Below, in pieces: positions 9,411-19,545 of a stretch of 64,000 nt of DNA (position 1 is the first letter of the stretch; each line of letters begins with the position of its first letter). The notes beneath the pieces are model-generated. The model was given only the letters and a program-made list of their open reading frames with translations, was not told the origin of the DNA and did no database searches. A program made the position numbers and the translations under genes. The DNA lies in the NCBI RefSeq assembly GCF_000014965.1, contig NC_008554.1:3398001-3462000 (forward strand), in the 5' to 3' direction. This DNA comes from Syntrophobacter fumaroxidans MPOB (lineage in GTDB: Bacteria; Desulfobacterota; Syntrophobacteria; Syntrophobacterales; Syntrophobacteraceae).

Positions 9411-10163
9411 CTAACAAAGCCCGGTCAACTGCTCGAAAAGACGAGCGGTCGCCTTCACGATGGGGGCATCTTCCGGCAGAGTGACCGCGGGCTTCCCCTG
9501 CATGTCGAAGTCGGCCAGAAGAGGGTCTGAAGGCAGGCTCGCGATACGTTCCGGGCCGAAGGTTTCAACGACTTCCGCGGGCCAGGACGGCGGCTCCTTT
9601 TCCAGTCGGTTGACCACAAGCAGGATTTCTTTCACCTTCATGGGGAGGACGCGCACCAGGGCCGCAATCCGGCACGCGGCCGTCAAGCCTCGCCGGCTCG
9701 GGTCGGAAACCAGGACGAGCAGGTCGATATCCTTCTGGGTCAGTCGGCTGAAATGTTCCATGCCCGCTTCGTTATCCACCACGAGATAGTCGTAATTGCC
9801 GATCAGGCGGTCGATCAACTGGCTCAAAAGGTTGTTCGCGGCGCAGTAACATCCCGGCCCTTCGGGCATGCCCATGGCGATCAGATCGAACCCGTCCCCT
9901 TCCACCAGGGCCTGTTCCATTTTCATTTCCATGAAAACGTCTTTGGTCATTCCCGGAGGAACGTCTTTCTTCATCATTTCCCGGGCATCCGAAAGCGTTC
10001 CGTTCAGCATCACCCCAAGAACGTCATTGAGGTTGGCGTTCGGGTCCGCGTCGATGGCCAGGACCGGTTTCATGCCTTTTCGGATCATGTGGTGAATCAG
10101 GAGTCCGGCAACGGTGGTCTTGCCGGAACCACCCTTTCCGCCCAGAGCTATGGTAAAGCCCAA
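9411..10163 (-). CDS. cooC: CooC-family nickel-insertion ATPase
   Basis: 250 residues of the MinD/CooC P-loop family. The deviant Walker A motif GGKGGSGKTT is at residues 8-17 with the signature lysine at 10, the switch DADPNANL follows, and GCYC (Cys105, Cys107) is the CxC pair that binds metal at the CooC dimer interface. The family inserts nickel into the C-cluster of CO dehydrogenase/acetyl-CoA synthase. No cooS/cdh gene is in the window, so its partner must be elsewhere. The start is TTG at 10163, chosen because GGGAGGG lies 6 nt upstream. It ends 195 bases before the purine genes. Confidence 0.85.
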   Translation of the reverse strand: MGFTIALGGKGGSGKTTVAGLLIHHMIRKGMKPVLAIDADPNANLNDVLGVMLNGTLSDAREMMKKDVPPGMTKDVFMEMKMEQALVEGDGFDLIAMGMPEGPGCYCAANNLLSQLIDRLIGNYDYLVVDNEAGMEHFSRLTQKDIDLLVLVSDPSRRGLTAACRIAALVRVLPMKVKEILLVVNRLEKEPPSWPAEVVETFGPERIASLPSDPLLADFDMQGKPAVTLPEDAPIVKATARLFEQLTGLC

Positions 10164-10294
10164 TTCAATCCCTCCCGGCGCACGTGGAGGCGTGCGGCCG
10201 CAATCAAGAGACGACGAAGCAAGGGGAGCCGCTTTTTCAGGAGTCTCCCTTTATCACATAAAGCCAAAATGCGGTAAAAAAACCCCAGACCGCC

Positions 10295-10344
10295 ATGCAA
10301 AAAAAAAATACGAACAGGGGGGCTGCTTGCCAGGAGCAAGCCCC
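10295..10344 (-). terminator. Terminator-like hairpin with T-run in the cooC upstream region
   Basis: On the minus strand GGGGCTTGC pairs with GCAAGC(A)GCCCC across a 5-nt loop, and a run of about ten T follows after CTGTTCGTA. No gene is seen upstream on that strand, so it either ends an unrecognised transcript or acts in a cooC leader. Confidence 0.5.
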
Positions 10345-10716
10345 GTCGCTCCCAGTCCCTGGAAAAAGAGGAACACGCAGAGGAGTTGGAACCATGCGGG
10401 AACAGCACCCAACAGGATGCGGCGACTGAATACCCCTGTCCGGAAACCGCTTCTCCGGAAGGGCTCTGAAAAACGCACTTCCCGAGGGGCTCCCCGGACC
10501 AACCGGTTATGCGAGAAGAATATACTCCGGGAGGGTGCGAAAGCAACGTCCATTTTCCGGGAAATGCCGGGGCATTCCAGGGTCCACGCCGCACGTGAGC
10601 CGACCGGGGTTCCGAAGGTTCCCGCCGAGGTGACCAGGCTGATTCGCATCAGTACGCTGCTCATTTGTCCCGTCGCAGGGTGGAAGGATAAAAGCCGTGT
10701 TCTCAACTAGAAGCAG

Positions 10717-10757
10717 GTTGATAACACAATCTCAAAGCTTTATAAAGCCTTATCAAC
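10717..10757 (+). promoter_or_regulatory. Sigma70-type promoter inside an inverted repeat
   Basis: TTGATA at 10718-10723, a 17-base spacer and TATAAA at 10741-10746 make a near-consensus promoter. GTTGATAA (10717-10724) and TTATCAAC (10750-10757) are perfect 8-base inverted arms flanking it, as expected of an operator that covers the promoter. It would drive the membrane-protein/kinase/regulator operon starting at 10874. Confidence 0.6.
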
Positions 10758-10873
10758 ACAGGGATGCGCGTTGCCCGCGGGGCCTCTTGGCCGGACTCCA
10801 CCCTCGATGCGACCACCGGCCGTTGGAGCCCGGTCCGAAAGCTTACACCAATGACAGGAGGATTCCGGTTTCA

Positions 10874-11371
10874 ATGGATGAATCGCCCGTTGGTTTTCAC
10901 CGGACGCTGATCCCGGCGCTCGTGGCCTCCTTCCTTTTGGGGGTTGCGGGCAGGGCGGAGGCCTTCCAGGTTCACCCCGCCGCGGAAGGGCTTTACGCAC
11001 ATCAACTGGGCCATCTTTTTTTCACCGCTTCCATGGGGATCCTCATCTACTGGTTGAGGACACACCGTCTCGTGAGTGAGAAAGGTTGGCGTTTCATCCA
11101 GTACTCCGCCCTGTTCTTTATTCTCTGGAATGTCGAGGCCGTGGTGGTTCACTACCTGGACGGTCGCCACGATTTGTTCCAGACCATCAACGCCGGCTCC
11201 TGGCACGGCGAAATCACCCCGGTCCAGGGTTTGAAGTTTCCGACGGTCCTTTACTACATCGGCAAGATGGATCATCTCGTCTGCGTGCCCGCCATTCTGT
11301 TTCTTTACCTGGGCTTGCGCGACTTGCTGCACAAGGCACGGACGGCGCGGGTCGAGGAAGTGCCGAAATGA
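10874..11371 (+). CDS. Membrane protein of unknown function encoded with a two-component system
   Basis: About 165 residues. A hydrophobic segment near residues 11-27 resembles a signal anchor, followed by a His-rich stretch (HPAAEGLYAHQLGHLFF) and at least three more membrane segments. The ATG at 10874 has AGGAGG about 12 nt upstream; the open frame extends further back but lacks support. The stop overlaps the kinase start by ATGA. I do not recognise the family. Because it is translationally coupled to a kinase with its own membrane segments, it may be a co-sensor or ligand-binding partner (inference). The histidines HP...H...H could bind a metal or heme. Confidence 0.7.
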   Translation: MDESPVGFHRTLIPALVASFLLGVAGRAEAFQVHPAAEGLYAHQLGHLFFTASMGILIYWLRTHRLVSEKGWRFIQYSALFFILWNVEAVVVHYLDGRHDLFQTINAGSWHGEITPVQGLKFPTVLYYIGKMDHLVCVPAILFLYLGLRDLLHKARTARVEEVPK

Positions 11372-12887
11372 CCATGAGCCTGCCTCTTTTTCCGATCTGG
11401 ATCGTCGACCTGGCCGGCTCGGCCCTTATGATCGTTTTTTCCTTCATGTGCGTCGTCCTGGCCGGGAGACTGAAGGACCAGGACCGGAACAACGTCGTCT
11501 GGACCTACCTGCTGTGGCTGAGCTACGCCCTTGCCGCCTTTGCGGTGTCCCGTTCCGTCGGGCACATACTCAAACGCATTCTGCTCGGCGCCGGTCTGGG
11601 TTCCGCCTGGGAATCACTCAAGCCTTTCAGCGGTGCCGTCAACTCGATCACGTTCATGGTGGTGGCGTCCATTACGCTTTTTTTCGAACGAAGCTGGAAG
11701 ATCTACCAGGAAATCCTGGGAGACAAGCAAGCCCTCGTCGAAGCGCACGAAAAAGTGCTGTTCGTCAACCGCAACCTGGAAGGTCTGATCGCCGAGAGGA
11801 CCCGGGAACTGGCTTTGTCGGAACGGAAGTACCGCAGGATTTTCGAGGTCTCGCGGGACATGATCATGCTGGTTTCGCCTCAGGGCAGAATATTGGACCT
11901 CAATCCCGCCGGCGCCGAAATGCTGGGCGTTTCCATTGAAGACACGCTTTCGGGAATGGTTTTCCTCAAGGATTTCCTCCATAACCCGGCGGACTGGGAC
12001 CGGCTCGAGAACGAGTTGATAGCGAGAGGATACGTGCCGGACACCGAGCTGCTTTTCAGGAAGCCGGATCACTCGGCATTCAGCGTACTTTTGAGCTGTG
12101 CCACGGAGAATTATGCGGAGGGGAGGTTCGATGCGATTCACTTGCTGGTGAAAGACATCTCCCAGCGCAAGACCATGGAGCAGCAACTCCTCCAGGCGGA
12201 CAAGCTGGCTTCTGTCGGCCAGTTGGCCGCCGGCATCGCCCATGAGATCAACAACCCGTTGAGCGTCATTCTGGGATACACGCAGCTCCTGCTGCGAAAT
12301 GAACCGCAGGGGACGCAGCGGTACGAGGACTACCGCATCGTCGAAAAACACGCGCGCACCTGCAAGAGAATTGTCGGAGATCTGCTCAGTTTCGCCAGGA
12401 GCACCAAGACGACAAAAGGAGAGGCGAGCGTAAATGTCGTCATCGAGGAGACGCTCAATGTGCTGAGGCATCATTTCGAACTGGATGGAATCGGGATCGA
12501 ACAGGAATTCGATCCGTCCGTCCCCATGCTGAGCATGGATCGGGAGAAAATCAAACAGGTGCTCATGAACCTGCTGATGAACGCCAAACAGGCCATCGGC
12601 AAGAAAAAGGGAAGGATCAGACTGGTGACCCGCTATGACCGGGAGGGCCGGGCCGTCTCGATTCAAGTGACCGATGACGGCTGCGGCATCGCTCCGCAGA
12701 GTTTGCCGCGAATCTTCGACCCCTTCTTCACCACGAAGGGAACGGGGGAAGGCACGGGCCTCGGATTGTCGGTGAGCTACGGGATCGTCCAGGACCATGG
12801 CGGTGAAATTCGGGTGGAAAGCGAACCGGCCTGCGGCGCGACTTTCACGCTGATTTTGCCCGTTGCCGGGAAGGAGCCGAACGGGGC

Positions 12888-12891
<4 letters not shown>
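11368..12891 (+). CDS. Membrane-bound PAS sensor histidine kinase
   Basis: 507 residues from the ATG at 11368, which overlaps the previous stop. Hydrophobic segments lie near 12-33, 44-64 and 90-108, then a coiled-coil linker, then a PAS domain at ~150-270. The HisKA H-box GIAHEINNPLSVILGY has its phospho-accepting histidine at ~292, and a HATPase domain carries NLLMNAKQAI, DDGCGI, DPFFTTKGTGEGTGLGLS. It autophosphorylates and passes phosphate to the regulator encoded directly downstream (ATGA overlap at 12888). The signal is unknown. Confidence 0.9.
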
Positions 12892-14288
<1,397 letters not shown>

Positions 14289-14552
14289 GAGCCGCCGGGA
14301 AAACCCCGTGACGCGCCGCCGCGGCTCGATCTCGTGTCGCGGGGGCCGGGAAGCCCCGATACGGGACCAAGGCCGATTTTGTCCGCGCGGGCCGCCGGAG
14401 GCCACTTCATCGGGGACGGTGGGATTCCGGACGGCTGTCGATTGATTATTGACCGGAGGACGACATGGAAGGAGAAGGTTCCCGCGGGAGCTTGCCTGTG
14501 CGGGATCGACAAGGAGGGCGGACGCCCTCCCGAAAGGAAGGATTGAGCTTCC

Positions 14553-15014
14553 ATGGCAGATGAGAGACCGAACATGCCCATTCCCGAAGAGACCCTCAAC
14601 CTGTTACTGGAACGGCTGGAGGCGGTGGAGCGACATGTGGCGGACGGTCGTGGTCTTCTTGAAGACAGTCGACGTTACTTCCAGGAACTGCGTCAGAAAG
14701 AGCTGGAACTGCTGCAAAAAGACCTGGAGATCGAGCGTCTGAAGAGAGACCTGTACTACCAGAAGAAGCTTTGCGAAAAGGAAATGGAAGCCCGTTCCAA
14801 CGCGCTTGAAGAAAAATGCCGTTTCCTGGAAAAGGACCTGGAGGCGAGGATCACCCGGGAGCGCGAGCTGTTTGAAAGACGGCTCGCCGCGGAACAGGGC
14901 CTGTGGGCGGAACGGCTGGCCGGCGAACAGGAGGAGTGCGCGCGGCGGCTGGCCGATGCCAAACGAAGCGAAGGTTTCTGGGCGCGTTTGATCAGGATGC
15001 TGACCTGGAGTTGA
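14553..15014 (+). CDS. Coiled-coil protein of unknown function
   Basis: 153 residues. From about residue 12 to 140 it is almost continuous charged heptad sequence (LLLERLEAVERHV, LQKDLEIERLKRDL, RRLAAEQGLWAERL), predicting a long coiled coil, and it ends with a short hydrophobic/aromatic tail (FWARLIRMLTWS) that might touch a membrane. No known domain is recognised. AAGGA lies about 12 nt before the ATG. It sits 264 bases after the NtrC regulator and 160 before pyrE. Confidence 0.65.
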   Translation: MADERPNMPIPEETLNLLLERLEAVERHVADGRGLLEDSRRYFQELRQKELELLQKDLEIERLKRDLYYQKKLCEKEMEARSNALEEKCRFLEKDLEARITRERELFERRLAAEQGLWAERLAGEQEECARRLADAKRSEGFWARLIRMLTWS

Positions 15015-15173
15015 GAGGAATTGGAACTGCCCGGCTTTAAGGCCTGCTCCGGGAATTCGGCATGGGAAGGGATTTCCGCGCCGCCGTTGTCCGCGGATTG
15101 GATTCCAAGCGGCGGGCAGGGGCTGTCGCATGGCACCTGCACAGGGCGCCGACCACGAAAAGGATCGAAAACG

Positions 15174-15749
15174 ATGACAATGAAAGAACGCTTGATGGAG
15201 CTCATACTACAGCACGCCTTTCGCTACTCGGATACGCCCGCCTTCAAGCTGGTTCACGGGGGGCTAAGCAAGTTCTACTTCAACTGTAAATCGGTCACTC
15301 TCGACCCCGAGGGCCAGGTCCTGATCGGAAACCTCATCTACCGGGCGGTGCGCGACCTGAAGATCGACGCCGTCGGAGGCCTCACCCTGGGAGCGGATCC
15401 CATGGCGAATGCGACGGCCTACACATCGTGGCTGGAAAAAGATCCCATCCAGTGCTTCGTTGTGCGGAAGAAAGCCAAAGACCACGGAACGGCGAGCCTC
15501 ATCGAAGGAAAGGTCAAGGCGGGGAACCGGGTCGTGGTGCTCGACGATGTGATCACCACCGGGGGATCCACCCTGCAAGCCGTTGCCGCCTGCCGCAGCG
15601 CCGGGCTCCAGGTTGTCAAGGCGGTCGTTCTGGTGGACCGGCAGGAGATGGACGGCAGGCAGAACATCCTGAAGGAAGTCCCGGAGCTTGAAGCACTGGT
15701 CACCAGGGACGAGATTTTCGAGCGGTTCAGCAGGAAAAAGAATCAATAG
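15174..15749 (+). CDS. pyrE: Orotate phosphoribosyltransferase
   Basis: 191 residues. The PRPP-binding motif VVVLDDVITTGGST and the KFYFNCKSVTLDPEG segment identify PyrE. The enzyme makes OMP from orotate and PRPP in pyrimidine synthesis. The start at 15174 (MTMKERLM) has AGGA ~9 nt upstream; the upstream in-frame extension of 51 residues is rich in Gly/Pro and not family-like. No other pyr genes are nearby. Confidence 0.92.
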   Translation: MTMKERLMELILQHAFRYSDTPAFKLVHGGLSKFYFNCKSVTLDPEGQVLIGNLIYRAVRDLKIDAVGGLTLGADPMANATAYTSWLEKDPIQCFVVRKKAKDHGTASLIEGKVKAGNRVVVLDDVITTGGSTLQAVAACRSAGLQVVKAVVLVDRQEMDGRQNILKEVPELEALVTRDEIFERFSRKKNQ

Positions 15750-15919
15750 TCCTCAAGGTTCCTCCAAATCCAACCCGTAAAAGGACCTTATTCTTTGAAT
15801 CAGGCCTGCGCAATGGTTATCTTGATGCAGGAAAGGGGGACATCCCGATGGACAGAGATGGATGTCTCAAAAACGGGGTAAATCACGGTGAAGCACCGTG
15901 TCGAATATGGAGGGGCCGA

Positions 15920-16339
15920 ATGAACGAGAATACTTGCAGCGCGAAAGATTTCGAGGCTGTTTTCATGAAGAAAGGGAGCCCTGCTCGATCCCGGGCGCTT
16001 GAAGGGCAAGGGCATCCCTCCGGCGTGGGCTTTCCGAACCGCGAAATCGGGCAGCTGAACGATGCGGCCGGCAGGAGCGTCTACGCCGAGAGTTTTGGGA
16101 AATACCTCAGGACGGAAAAGGAGGAGCCGAAGTTTTCCCGGGAAGAACGGGAGAAAAGGGAAAAGGCCAGGCGCGCAAACGAAATCTATCGGCGGGCCTG
16201 CAGCGATACCGGGTTGAAGAAGTGTTTCTTCAGTGATTTCGGTGATTGGAGCGATTTCGTGACGGGAAAGATAAGCGAGGCTGAGTTTGTGGAAAGAACT
16301 GAAACCACGGCAAGGGCAATGGCTCTCGAGAACAATTGA
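15920..16339 (+). CDS. Small hypothetical protein, highly charged
   Basis: 139 residues from the ATG at 15920, which has GGAGG 6 nt upstream; a longer frame from 15848 lacks a good site. The middle is very rich in Glu/Lys/Arg (residues ~70-100), and the end reads FGDWSDFVTGKISEAEF. No family is recognised. A strong terminator follows at 16404, so it probably is a single-gene transcript. Confidence 0.6.
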   Translation: MNENTCSAKDFEAVFMKKGSPARSRALEGQGHPSGVGFPNREIGQLNDAAGRSVYAESFGKYLRTEKEEPKFSREEREKREKARRANEIYRRACSDTGLKKCFFSDFGDWSDFVTGKISEAEFVERTETTARAMALENN

Positions 16340-16403
16340 AAAACGGGAGCCTGAGAGGCGGCGTTTTGCCGCGCCGGTCAGTGACGACCCGGTCCGAATT
16401 CGA

Positions 16404-16440
16404 AAGCCGCAATGAAAAACGTTGCGGCTTCCCTGTTTTT
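16404..16440 (+). terminator. Intrinsic terminator
   Basis: AAGCCGCAA (16404-16412) pairs with TTGCGGCTT (16422-16430), followed by CCCTGTTTTT. It ends the 15920-16339 gene and lies between it and the convergent corA gene. Confidence 0.75.
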
Positions 16441-16463
16441 CCACTCCCGACGGGACCCGCTTT

Positions 16464-17528
16464 CTAAAACCACTTCTTGCTCCGGAAAAAGCAAAGCATG
16501 CCGATCGCCACGGAAAGCATGACGACAACGGTCGCGAAGAATCCCTCCAGGGAATCTTTTCCAGGCAGTTTGTCAAAGTTCATGCCGTAGAAACCGGTAA
16601 TGAACGTGAGAGGAATGAAAATCGTGGCGATTATGGTGAGCACCTTCATGATTTCGTTCATTCGGTTGCTCACGCTCGAAAGATAGATGTCGATCATCCC
16701 GGAAAGGGTTTCCCTGAGCGTTTCGGTGGTCTCGATAATCTGCACCGCGTGGTCGTACACGTCACGAAGATAGATCCGGGTCTGCTCCTCGATGAGCCTG
16801 GTCTCGCCTCTCCACATGCCGCTCAGAAAGTCCCTCAGCGGCCAGACGAATTTGCGCAGCAGGACAAGTTCGTGCCGGATACGGTAAATGTCCTGGAGAG
16901 TGCCCCGGCTGGGCTGCCGGACCAGCTCTTCCTGCACCTCTTCGATCCTGTCGCTCAGCGCTTCGGCCACGGTGAAGTACCTGTCGACGACACAGTCCAT
17001 CAAGCCGTAGGCAAGGTAGTCACTGCCCATTTTACGGACGCGTCCTTTTCCTTTTCGGAGCCTTTCCCGCAAGGAATCGAACACATCCGATTCCGCTTCC
17101 TGAAAGGATATCACGAGGTCGCGTTTGAGTATCAGGCTCACCTGGGCCGAGTCGAGATTTCCCGCTCCTTTCACGTGGCCGAGCGTTTTGAGAACGATGT
17201 ACAGATAGTCCCCGTAGTCTTCCATCTTCGGCCGTTGTTCGGTGTTGACGATGTCTTCCGTGGTGAGGGGGTGCAACTGGTAAAGGTTCCCCATCTTTTC
17301 GATGAGATCGACGTCGTGAATGCCGTTGACGTCGATCCACGTCATTGCCGAAGCCGTTTCGAGGGCATGGCAGTCCACCGCCGATGCGACCGTCTTCTCG
17401 ACGAACGTATCCTCGGTGTATTGAATCACGGAGATGCGCACGAGTTCGGACCTTTTCGCGCCGACGTGGACCGCGGACCCGGGAGCAAGGCCCGTCTTTT
17501 TCGATCTCCTGGTGTAGCTTCTCGGCAT
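16464..17528 (-). CDS. corA: CorA-type magnesium/cobalt channel
   Basis: 354 residues. A long soluble N-terminal domain is followed by two C-terminal membrane helices. The signature GFYGMNF is present, with GMN at about 315-317 between the helices, and the basic tail RSKKWF ends the protein, all typical of CorA. The family forms pentameric Mg2+ (or Co2+/Ni2+) channels. GAGGAGG lies about 8 nt before the ATG at 17528. It is monocistronic, divergent from the cupin gene. Confidence 0.93.
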   Translation of the reverse strand: MPRSYTRRSKKTGLAPGSAVHVGAKRSELVRISVIQYTEDTFVEKTVASAVDCHALETASAMTWIDVNGIHDVDLIEKMGNLYQLHPLTTEDIVNTEQRPKMEDYGDYLYIVLKTLGHVKGAGNLDSAQVSLILKRDLVISFQEAESDVFDSLRERLRKGKGRVRKMGSDYLAYGLMDCVVDRYFTVAEALSDRIEEVQEELVRQPSRGTLQDIYRIRHELVLLRKFVWPLRDFLSGMWRGETRLIEEQTRIYLRDVYDHAVQIIETTETLRETLSGMIDIYLSSVSNRMNEIMKVLTIIATIFIPLTFITGFYGMNFDKLPGKDSLEGFFATVVVMLSVAIGMLCFFRSKKWF

Positions 17529-17694
17529 CGCGTTTTCCTCCTCACAACCGGTTCCCGGGGAAAAATCACCTGATGCGCTGAAACTAGCAGATTTCAGCGG
17601 CGATGAGAATTGCCGATTCGGCCGTTTTCATTTACAGAAGCTCGGTGTGTGTGAAAACCTCGCCGCTCTTGGCCCCATCTCACAGCCTGGAACC

Positions 17695-17725
17695 TTGCGG
17701 CGGAGATTGCCGTCTCGTATATAAT
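17695..17725 (+). promoter_or_regulatory. Possible promoter of the cupin gene
   Basis: TTGCGG at 17695-17700 and a perfect TATAAT at 17720-17725, with a 19-base spacer. The -10 box overlaps the first in-frame ATG (17724), so that ATG is unlikely to be the translation start. Confidence 0.4.
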
Positions 17726-17798
17726 GACGAAACTGGCGTGGACTCGGGTCGATTCGCGGTTCGACTTGCCGAACCGCGGCACGGAAAGGGTTTTTGAA

Positions 17799-18299
17799 GT
17801 GAAGGATGCCGCTTACTGGATCAAGAAGCTCGGTCTCTCGGTGCACCCCGAGGGAGGTTATTTCGTCCAGACGTTCAAATCCGCCGAAATGATTCAAGGC
17901 GCCGGACTGCCGGACAGGTACGGAGGGCCGAGGGCATTCGCCTCGTTCATCTATTACCTGCTCGAGAGCAATGACTTTTCGTGTCTCCACCGCTTGAAGT
18001 CGGACGAGGTATGGCACTATTACGCCGGCAGCTCCCTGACCCTGTTCATTATCGACGAGAGAGGCAACCTGCTGCAGAAAAAGCTCGGCAATGATCCTGA
18101 AAAAGGACAATCGTTCCAGGTGTTCATCAGGCATGGCCATTGGTTCGGGGCCATCGTGGACGATTCCGGCTCATTCACGCTGGCGGGATGCACGGTCGCA
18201 CCCGGTTTCGAATATGAGGACTTCAAACTGGGCAACCGGCGGGAACTGGTGGAGCTCTTTCCGGAGCATCGATTCATCATTGAAAGGCTGACCCGCTGA
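17799..18299 (+). CDS. Cupin protein of the DUF985 (Cupin_5) family
   Basis: About 166 residues from the GTG at 17799. The start DAAYWIKKLGLSVHPEGGYF is typical of DUF985, followed by SSLTLFII, GHWFGA and GCTVAPGFEYEDF, a single beta-barrel cupin domain. Family members bind metal or act on small sugars; the role here is unknown. The open frame runs back to an ATG at 17724, but that ATG lies inside a TATAAT box and its 25 extra residues are not family-like; GGAAAGG precedes the GTG. The start is therefore a judgement. Confidence 0.8.
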   Translation: MKDAAYWIKKLGLSVHPEGGYFVQTFKSAEMIQGAGLPDRYGGPRAFASFIYYLLESNDFSCLHRLKSDEVWHYYAGSSLTLFIIDERGNLLQKKLGNDPEKGQSFQVFIRHGHWFGAIVDDSGSFTLAGCTVAPGFEYEDFKLGNRRELVELFPEHRFIIERLTR

Positions 18300-18356
18300 C
18301 GAGCATCGCCCGGGCAATGGTTCCGCCCCGACCGGTGCCGCGTGCCGGACCGATCT

Positions 18357-18974
18357 TCAATCCCGTTTGACATACAGCGCCGCGATTCCCTGCCCGCCCG
18401 GATCGGGCACCAGCAGTTCGAGGCGCTCGTAGCGGGGAAGAATTCTGCCGAAACCGTAGACAAGGTAGAGTGCCCCGGGGCGGGCCTCGTTCTCGATCTT
18501 TCCGGCGAATACATCGTGCAGCGTGATGTAGGTGTAGAAGAGATCGATATCCGAGAATCGGACCCCGGTGGCCTCGAAGACCCGTCGGTAAGTGTCCGGT
18601 TCGAGCGAGCTTCCGGACAGGAGGAAGATGTTGGGCGGGGGAAGCGGCAGTTGAGCCTCCCGCAGCAGGGTTTCAACATCTTCCTTCCGCTGGGGGTACT
18701 CGGAAAGGATCTCGGGATCGATTTCGATGCCGATGGATGTCTTGACGAAATAGCTCATCAACACGTTCACCCTGCCGTCGGCGCAGCCAAGATCGGCGAA
18801 GACGGTTCGCTCCGGGCCGATGTAACCGGAGGCTCTCATGGCTGCGGCACACTCCGCCAGCTTGAAGAGATCCGTCGATTTGCGATAACCCTCGAAGCCT
18901 TCGTACCCGTACCTGCGCTCGTCGTAAAAACCGGCAATCGTTGCCAGCACTCTTCCAGTGATGCTCTTTTCCAT
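18357..18974 (-). CDS. SAM-dependent methyltransferase-like protein
   Basis: 205 residues. VFADLGCADGRVNVLMSYF is a class I methyltransferase SAM-binding motif, followed by GIEIDPEI at the end of strand 2. The substrate is unknown. It starts 3 bases after the stop of the Cys-rich gene, so the two are translated together. Both lie downstream of the sigma54-type regulator at 19546 and are probably in its operon. Confidence 0.7.
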   Translation of the reverse strand: MEKSITGRVLATIAGFYDERRYGYEGFEGYRKSTDLFKLAECAAAMRASGYIGPERTVFADLGCADGRVNVLMSYFVKTSIGIEIDPEILSEYPQRKEDVETLLREAQLPLPPPNIFLLSGSSLEPDTYRRVFEATGVRFSDIDLFYTYITLHDVFAGKIENEARPGALYLVYGFGRILPRYERLELLVPDPGGQGIAALYVKRD

Positions 18975-18977
18975 CTT

Positions 18978-19490
18978 TCAGCGGCTCACGAATGCCCTGA
19001 CCGTTTCATGCACCGCGAAAACGGCGTCCATTTCACGGCCCATGACCGTCTGCAGGGCTACAAGGTCCTCATGGGCGACCAGGTCCCGAATTTTCCGGCA
19101 CAGGTAATTGAGGCAGAGGATGTGCCGGACTTTGAGGACACAGCCCGTTTCACCCAGAAAATAACAGCTGTTGGGACTCATTCGCTTCGAGGACAGCGAA
19201 CACCCGAGCAGCAGGTTGACCAGGAGCAGGGTGGGGCCATACCGGTTTTCTATCCCCGCTCCGCAGCAGCTGCCGCCCTCTTCCTCCTCGCATTCCCGGC
19301 AGGCCGCGACGATACCGGAATCGAACATGGCCCGGCGGCATTCGGCGATCGCCGCCTCGAGGCCGACCAGACCCGCCGCGACAGCCTTGTCCCGCAGCAG
19401 CCGTTCACCGTGGGACGCGAACAGCTCGCGGGCAGCGGTGATTTTTCCCGCGATCGAGTGGGCGGAAGGTGTTGCGGTGCTTTCGGTCAT
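18978..19490 (-). CDS. Cys-rich protein of unknown function
   Basis: 170 residues from the ATG at 19490 (an in-frame TTG at 19526 is an alternative). Ten cysteines, including C-x2-C then a run of glutamates and GGSCCG (positions 64-76), and later C-x8-C-x4-C (117-131). Such spacing suits metal or Fe-S binding, but no known fold is recognised. It lies between the GAF/sigma54 regulator and the methyltransferase in a tight minus-strand operon. It may provide a redox or metal function for the methyltransferase (inference). Confidence 0.7.
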   Translation of the reverse strand: MTESTATPSAHSIAGKITAARELFASHGERLLRDKAVAAGLVGLEAAIAECRRAMFDSGIVAACRECEEEEGGSCCGAGIENRYGPTLLLVNLLLGCSLSSKRMSPNSCYFLGETGCVLKVRHILCLNYLCRKIRDLVAHEDLVALQTVMGREMDAVFAVHETVRAFVSR

Positions 19491-19545
19491 CCTGAAGAGT
19501 CCTTGTGGGGTCAGCGTGCCCGTCAATCTGCGCTCGGACCGTCAA

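Larger units (their letters stand above)
10164..10873. other. 710-base divergent intergenic region between cooC and the signalling operon
   Basis: No coding frame here is convincing. It holds a terminator-like hairpin facing minus (10295-10344), a near-consensus promoter facing plus (10718-10746) embedded in an inverted repeat, and a leader of about 115 bases before the first plus-strand gene. Confidence 0.5.

Noticed and set aside
10114-10710. 198-codon plus frame and 150-codon minus frame upstream of the signalling operon
   Set aside because: They overlap the cooC start, a promoter and a hairpin, and encode no recognisable protein.
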